DNA from: DUOA01 sp012839095
GTDB taxonomy: Bacteria > Bacillota > Clostridia > Caldicoprobacterales > DTU083
DNA: 64,000 bases
Assembly: GCA_050951505.1 (NCBI GenBank)
Contig: JBMNJE010000003.1
Span: forward strand, 62,001 to 126,000
Direction of reading: 5' to 3'
The translations under genes were made by a program, and so were the position numbers. Position 1 is the first letter of the stretch, and every line of letters begins with the position of its first letter. Under the pieces are notes generated by a model. That model was not told the origin of the DNA and searched no databases. It was given only the letters and a program-made list of their open reading frames with translations. This document shows positions 60,890 through 64,000 of the stretch, in pieces.

Positions 60890-61525
60890 CTAAAACCCCA
60901 GCTCCTTAAAAAGCAGGACGGCGTTTGCCCGGTCTGAAATCCCCGCTTTGCTGTATATTTGACTGATATAGTTCTTGACTGTACCAACACTTAGAAAAAG
61001 TGTCTGTGCGATTTCCTGATTGCTTTTCCCCTGCATCAGCAGATGAATGATATCCTGTTCCCGCTGGGTAAAGTCCGAAAGGGATGCTTCAGGCCTTCTT
61101 TTTATGCTGATATGTTTTGTGATCTTTGCGGCGATGTTCCCTGGTAAAATGACCATGCCCCGCACGGCATCACGAATGGCTTCGGACAGTTTTGCTCCGC
61201 TGATGTCTTTGAGCAGGTACCCCGAGGCACCATGGGTGATGGCACCAAGAATGGATTCATCGTCATCAAAGGTTGTTAATATCAAAATCGTCGTTTCGGG
61301 GAAATCCTGCTTTATCAGGCGCGTTGCCTCCACACCTCCCATATTGGGCATACGAATATCCATGAGAACCACCTGCGGGTGATGGATGCTGGTTTGTTCA
61401 TAAGCCTCAATACCGTTCCTTGCTTCGGCAACCACGCAAATATCAGGATTTGCATCAAGGAGGGCGCGCAGTCCGTCCCGGATGATGGTTTGGTCATCCG
61501 CCAATAGAACAGTGATCTTATTCAT
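60890..61525 (-). CDS. Two-component response regulator, NarL/LuxR family
   Basis: 211 residues. The receiver domain (1-120) has the phosphorylated Asp in VVLMDIRMPNMGG (about 54), acidic pair DDQ near the start and the conserved Lys in LLKDISGA. The C-terminal LuxR-type helix-turn-helix includes FTQREQDIIHLLMQGKSNQEI and SVGTVKNYISQIY. It overlaps the kinase gene by 4 bp, so the pair is coupled. Its targets may include the nearby small-gene/serine-hydrolase operon, given the shared promoter motif. Confidence 0.95.
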   Translation of the reverse strand: MNKITVLLADDQTIIRDGLRALLDANPDICVVAEARNGIEAYEQTSIHHPQVVLMDIRMPNMGGVEATRLIKQDFPETTILILTTFDDDESILGAITHGASGYLLKDISGAKLSEAIRDAVRGMVILPGNIAAKITKHISIKRRPEASLSDFTQREQDIIHLLMQGKSNQEIAQTLFLSVGTVKNYISQIYSKAGISDRANAVLLFKELGF

Positions 61526-62910
61526 TCGGCATCCTTCTTTCCTTGTACAACGGGGATCATAAGGCTGATGGTGAATCCTTCCCCCGGCGCACTTTCTAAT
61601 TCCAGGGTCCCGCCCACGCTTTGTATACGCTCCTGCATGATGGACAGCCCTGAACCGGATTTTATCGTATCAGTTCCAAAGCCGTTATCGGTAAAGGCAA
61701 ACCGCAGCTGACCGTTATGCTCGCCGATAAGGATATCCGCTCCGGTTGCATGCCCATGCCTGATCGCATTGGTTGCACACTCCTTCACCACTGAAAGCAG
61801 AATGCCTGCTTGGAGCGGAGGTAAGGCAATCTCTGATTCCATAACTATATGAATATCGAGTCCGGTATCAGAACGGATTTCCTGTACAAGCTGACTGAGG
61901 GCAGCGGCAAAATCTGTTTCGCTTCCCGCCCGGACCAGTCTGACGGAAGCGCGAAGCTCCGAAAGTCCGCGCCGTACCTGTTCCTTTCCCTGATGCAGTT
62001 TTTGCGCTGCCTGCGGCTCCGATACAAGCCCCTCTGCCGCTTCCAATGCCAGTACAGCAGCGGTCAGCGTATGGCCCACTGTATCGTGCATCTCGGCAGC
62101 GATGCGGTTTCGTTCTTCGACTACGGCTAAACCTTTCAGTTTTTCGGATTGCTCATGGACCGTGCGAATGGCGGATTCCAATCTAACGCTTGTAATCATC
62201 TGTTTTTTTAATGTGTAAAAGGCCAGCAGGGCAAGAAGGACCACAATCGTGTTGACGAAGAAATAGCGAACAAGATCGCTCATATCTGCGCTTTGGGATA
62301 AAGACACTGTTCTTGCCGTACTGCCCAGAAGATAAGCGCCCAGGGCACCGATTCCATACACCCTGGCCCGGGGCAGCGATGCGTGATTGATTGCGCTGAA
62401 GCCTGCAATGATGGAAAGAAACAGGTTGTCCCCCGATACATCCAGATATTGAATAGGAATACACAAGATAAGCTGCAGCATGGGCAGAATGGGTTCGCTT
62501 ATGAGCCGCTTTTTTTCGGGAAGCAGATTGTAGAGGAGCATAATAAGAAAAGAGATGGTCAGCAGCCAGAGCAAAGGGTTATACACTGGAGTGCCGGCAT
62601 TCTCCGCCAGCATATGCAGTCCCATCACTTGATAGGCAATCAGAAGAAGAAAGAAAATGCCCTTGATTGTGAGGTGGTTAGCCCTTTCCACTTCAGCATC
62701 AGTGGTATCCCTGGGCGGCGTTTTTTCAGCACGGAGCAGATAAAATGCAATGGCGGCCAGGCCGAAAAAGGCAATGGATAAGATATACAGGATGCGATGC
62801 AAGGTCTTTCGTTTATCTTTTCTCACGCTCTCCACAATGCATAGGATTTGCATCAACAACTGAAGCAAGAGCCCCGGAAGCAAGAACGGCCAAATTTCCC
62901 CAATTCGCAT
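61522..62910 (-). CDS. Sensor histidine kinase, NarL-partner type (HisKA_3)
   Basis: About 462 residues. Around eight hydrophobic segments cover residues 5-245 with no large outside domain, so it may sense the membrane itself. The dimerisation domain carries the phosphorylated His in AAEMHDTVGHTLTAA; the ATPase domain shows the N box (ECATNAIRHG) and G boxes (DNGFGTD, GSGLSIMQERI). The frame is open to 62967, but ATG 62910 (RIGEIWPFLLPG) starts just before the first helix and follows a G-rich stretch. Confidence 0.9.
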   Translation of the reverse strand: MRIGEIWPFLLPGLLLQLLMQILCIVESVRKDKRKTLHRILYILSIAFFGLAAIAFYLLRAEKTPPRDTTDAEVERANHLTIKGIFFLLLIAYQVMGLHMLAENAGTPVYNPLLWLLTISFLIMLLYNLLPEKKRLISEPILPMLQLILCIPIQYLDVSGDNLFLSIIAGFSAINHASLPRARVYGIGALGAYLLGSTARTVSLSQSADMSDLVRYFFVNTIVVLLALLAFYTLKKQMITSVRLESAIRTVHEQSEKLKGLAVVEERNRIAAEMHDTVGHTLTAAVLALEAAEGLVSEPQAAQKLHQGKEQVRRGLSELRASVRLVRAGSETDFAAALSQLVQEIRSDTGLDIHIVMESEIALPPLQAGILLSVVKECATNAIRHGHATGADILIGEHNGQLRFAFTDNGFGTDTIKSGSGLSIMQERIQSVGGTLELESAPGEGFTISLMIPVVQGKKDAE

Positions 62911-62988
62911 ACCCCTACCCCGCCTTCCCGATGGACTGCCTTTCGTACCATTTATCACTGAACACAAGCAATTTATGTGACAGCACCT

Positions 62989-63352
62989 TCATATGATAAA
63001 ATATACTTGGCAGTGATTGATAGATATTATTTTACACTATTTTCAATAATATGTAAATCAAGTCTATTCTAAGGAAACCCTATAAACCCCTTCTCATCCC
63101 TTTGATAACCAGAGGTGAAAATGATACGGTGCTTAATAACTATATGCTGCGGACCAAGGTTCAAAACTTTACAAAATCTCTCAAGTTTTTCAACTAATTT
63201 GTTGTGATTGTATTATAATATAGTCAGACACACCATGCGCCGGTTGCTTTGATGCCTAGCCTAAAAATGTTGTAAAACCAAATGAATTGATATACCATAA
63301 TGATTATATTGACTCTGCGTTATACTTAGCACAGAAGCGAGTGAAGTACCGA
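62989..63352. other. Intergenic region between kinase and carboxypeptidase genes
   Basis: An AT-rich gap of about 385 bp (from 62968) between divergent genes. It contains TCATATGATAA (62989-62999), shared with the promoter region near 60740. No small gene or terminator is evident. Confidence 0.5.
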
Positions 63353-64000
63353 ATGATAAGAAACTCCATAAAAAAGGTCTGGAGAAACCAAATTTGGATA
63401 GTTTTTAATATTGCACTTTTGTCCTGCGTGATTGGAACGGGTTTTTTAAATGGTAATGAATCGACTGCCAGGCAAGAGGAAATTACTGCTGAAAAAACTT
63501 CGGAAATGCCGCAAGAATCTGATTCACAAGCAGGTACCGGGTCATGTGCAATGCTCTCGGATATGCAGGATCCTATTACGGCGGAGATAGCAGAGCTCGG
63601 ACATAGGGGAAATATACCTCAGACCTTTATTGGGGGTTTGAGCATGCAATGGGAGCCGGAAGAAGACGCTGTTTCCAATGAATCGGCTGAATATGAAAAC
63701 ATGGAATACAGTGAAGAAAATGTAAACATAGAAAATATTGAGGAGAGCATACCGGATAACAGCGATAAGCCGAAGGTAAACACTGCTGAAGAAAATCCTG
63801 AAGCTATAGATGTTTTGGTTAACAGAATCCACGTGCTGCCGGCTTCTTATGCACCATCTAATCTTGTTGTGCCTGATGTTTCTTTTTCGCCCAGGGCCAA
63901 TTACAGATTATTAAGGGAAGAAGCAGCTGCTGCTTTGGAAGAAATGTTCAGGCATGCTTTGAAGGCTGGACATAAATTGTATGTCCAGTCCGGCTACAGG
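63353..64000 (+). CDS. M15B family D-alanyl-D-alanine carboxypeptidase, partial
   Basis: Open from ATG 63353 to the window end (216 codons so far). An N-terminal signal anchor (about residues 14-33) is followed by a long acidic, Glu/Asn-rich linker (about 40-150). Then comes the start of a VanY-like domain: LVNRIHVLPASYAP, LREEAAAALEEMFRHA and LYVQSGYR, where the next residues would carry the first metal ligands. It probably trims D-Ala from peptidoglycan stem peptides outside the membrane. The ribosome-binding site is weak. Confidence 0.85.
   Translation, partial: MIRNSIKKVWRNQIWIVFNIALLSCVIGTGFLNGNESTARQEEITAEKTSEMPQESDSQAGTGSCAMLSDMQDPITAEIAELGHRGNIPQTFIGGLSMQWEPEEDAVSNESAEYENMEYSEENVNIENIEESIPDNSDKPKVNTAEENPEAIDVLVNRIHVLPASYAPSNLVVPDVSFSPRANYRLLREEAAAALEEMFRHALKAGHKLYVQSGYR

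Noticed and set aside
1..64000. CRISPR arrays, rRNA genes, IS transposases and phage structural genes
   Set aside because: No regularly spaced repeats, rRNA sequence, transposase frames or capsid/tail-type proteins were found in any region.

Overview
The window looks like chromosomal DNA of a Gram-positive anaerobe of the class Clostridia. The evidence is a class I (alpha) glutamine synthetase, T-box control, a ykkC-family riboswitch, GdpP-YybS-RplI-DnaB gene order, DnaD and DnaC/DnaI-type helicase loaders, and YitT, DUF951, DUF1638 and YedF-type proteins. I cannot place it in a family or genus from sequence alone. Core regions are moderately GC-rich; several segments between about 44 and 55 kb are visibly AT-rich.

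Region 1 (1-5.4 kb) holds a DUF4129-type membrane protein, a cation diffusion facilitator, glnA, a class I amidotransferase-like hydrolase, a YedF-like protein and DUF951. Region 2 (5.4-22 kb) is a branched-chain amino acid block. One promoter drives a leader that carries a ykkC-family aptamer (most likely the ppGpp class) with its own terminator, followed by a leucine-type T-box with a second terminator. Then come ilvN, ilvC, leuA, cimA, leuC, leuD, leuB, an M23 peptidase, a nitroreductase and ilvD. With CimA present, LeuC, LeuD and LeuB can serve both leucine synthesis and the citramalate route to isoleucine. nagB, yitT and pepV follow. ilvB, the catalytic partner of IlvN, lies about 14 kb away behind a 32-bp palindrome. 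Region 3 (22-31.6 kb) holds a frameshifted SanA/DUF218 gene, a CPBP protease, an FtsX-ABC-radical SAM trio, a J-domain protein, an M29 aminopeptidase and a NYN/OST-HTH protein. Region 4 (31.6-43.2 kb) is housekeeping: rpsF-ssb-rpsR, pheA, a MazG-like gene, yybS, gdpP, rplI, dnaB and, convergently, a DnaC-like loader and a DnaD protein. DUF1858, a cluster of DnaA boxes, DUF1638 and four tRNA genes (Lys, Glu, Asp, Thr) follow.

Region 5 (43.1-51.2 kb) is an integrated island. The 3' 46 bp of the tRNA-Thr gene is repeated exactly at 51150-51195, and a 5'-truncated integrase lies just inside the tRNA end. The island carries a membrane protein, a very C-rich (minus-strand G-rich) tract, and a cassette of DUF1659, DUF2922 (with an in-frame amber codon), a CxxC protein, YvrJ, a tyrosine recombinase and an amidase with a cut-off SPOR domain. 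Its last gene is a HelD/UvrD-like helicase. The DUF1659-to-amidase cassette and the helicase are the best candidates for an under-described system.

Region 6 (51.2-64 kb) holds a GYF-domain membrane protein, a type II-like restriction-modification pair, an AraC regulator, and a GPH transporter with a GH172/DUF2961 enzyme. Two imperfect copies of a terminator-bearing repeat flank the restriction-modification and AraC block. Next are a class C beta-lactamase-like serine hydrolase preceded by two tiny genes, a two-component system, and the start of an M15 D,D-carboxypeptidase cut by the window end.
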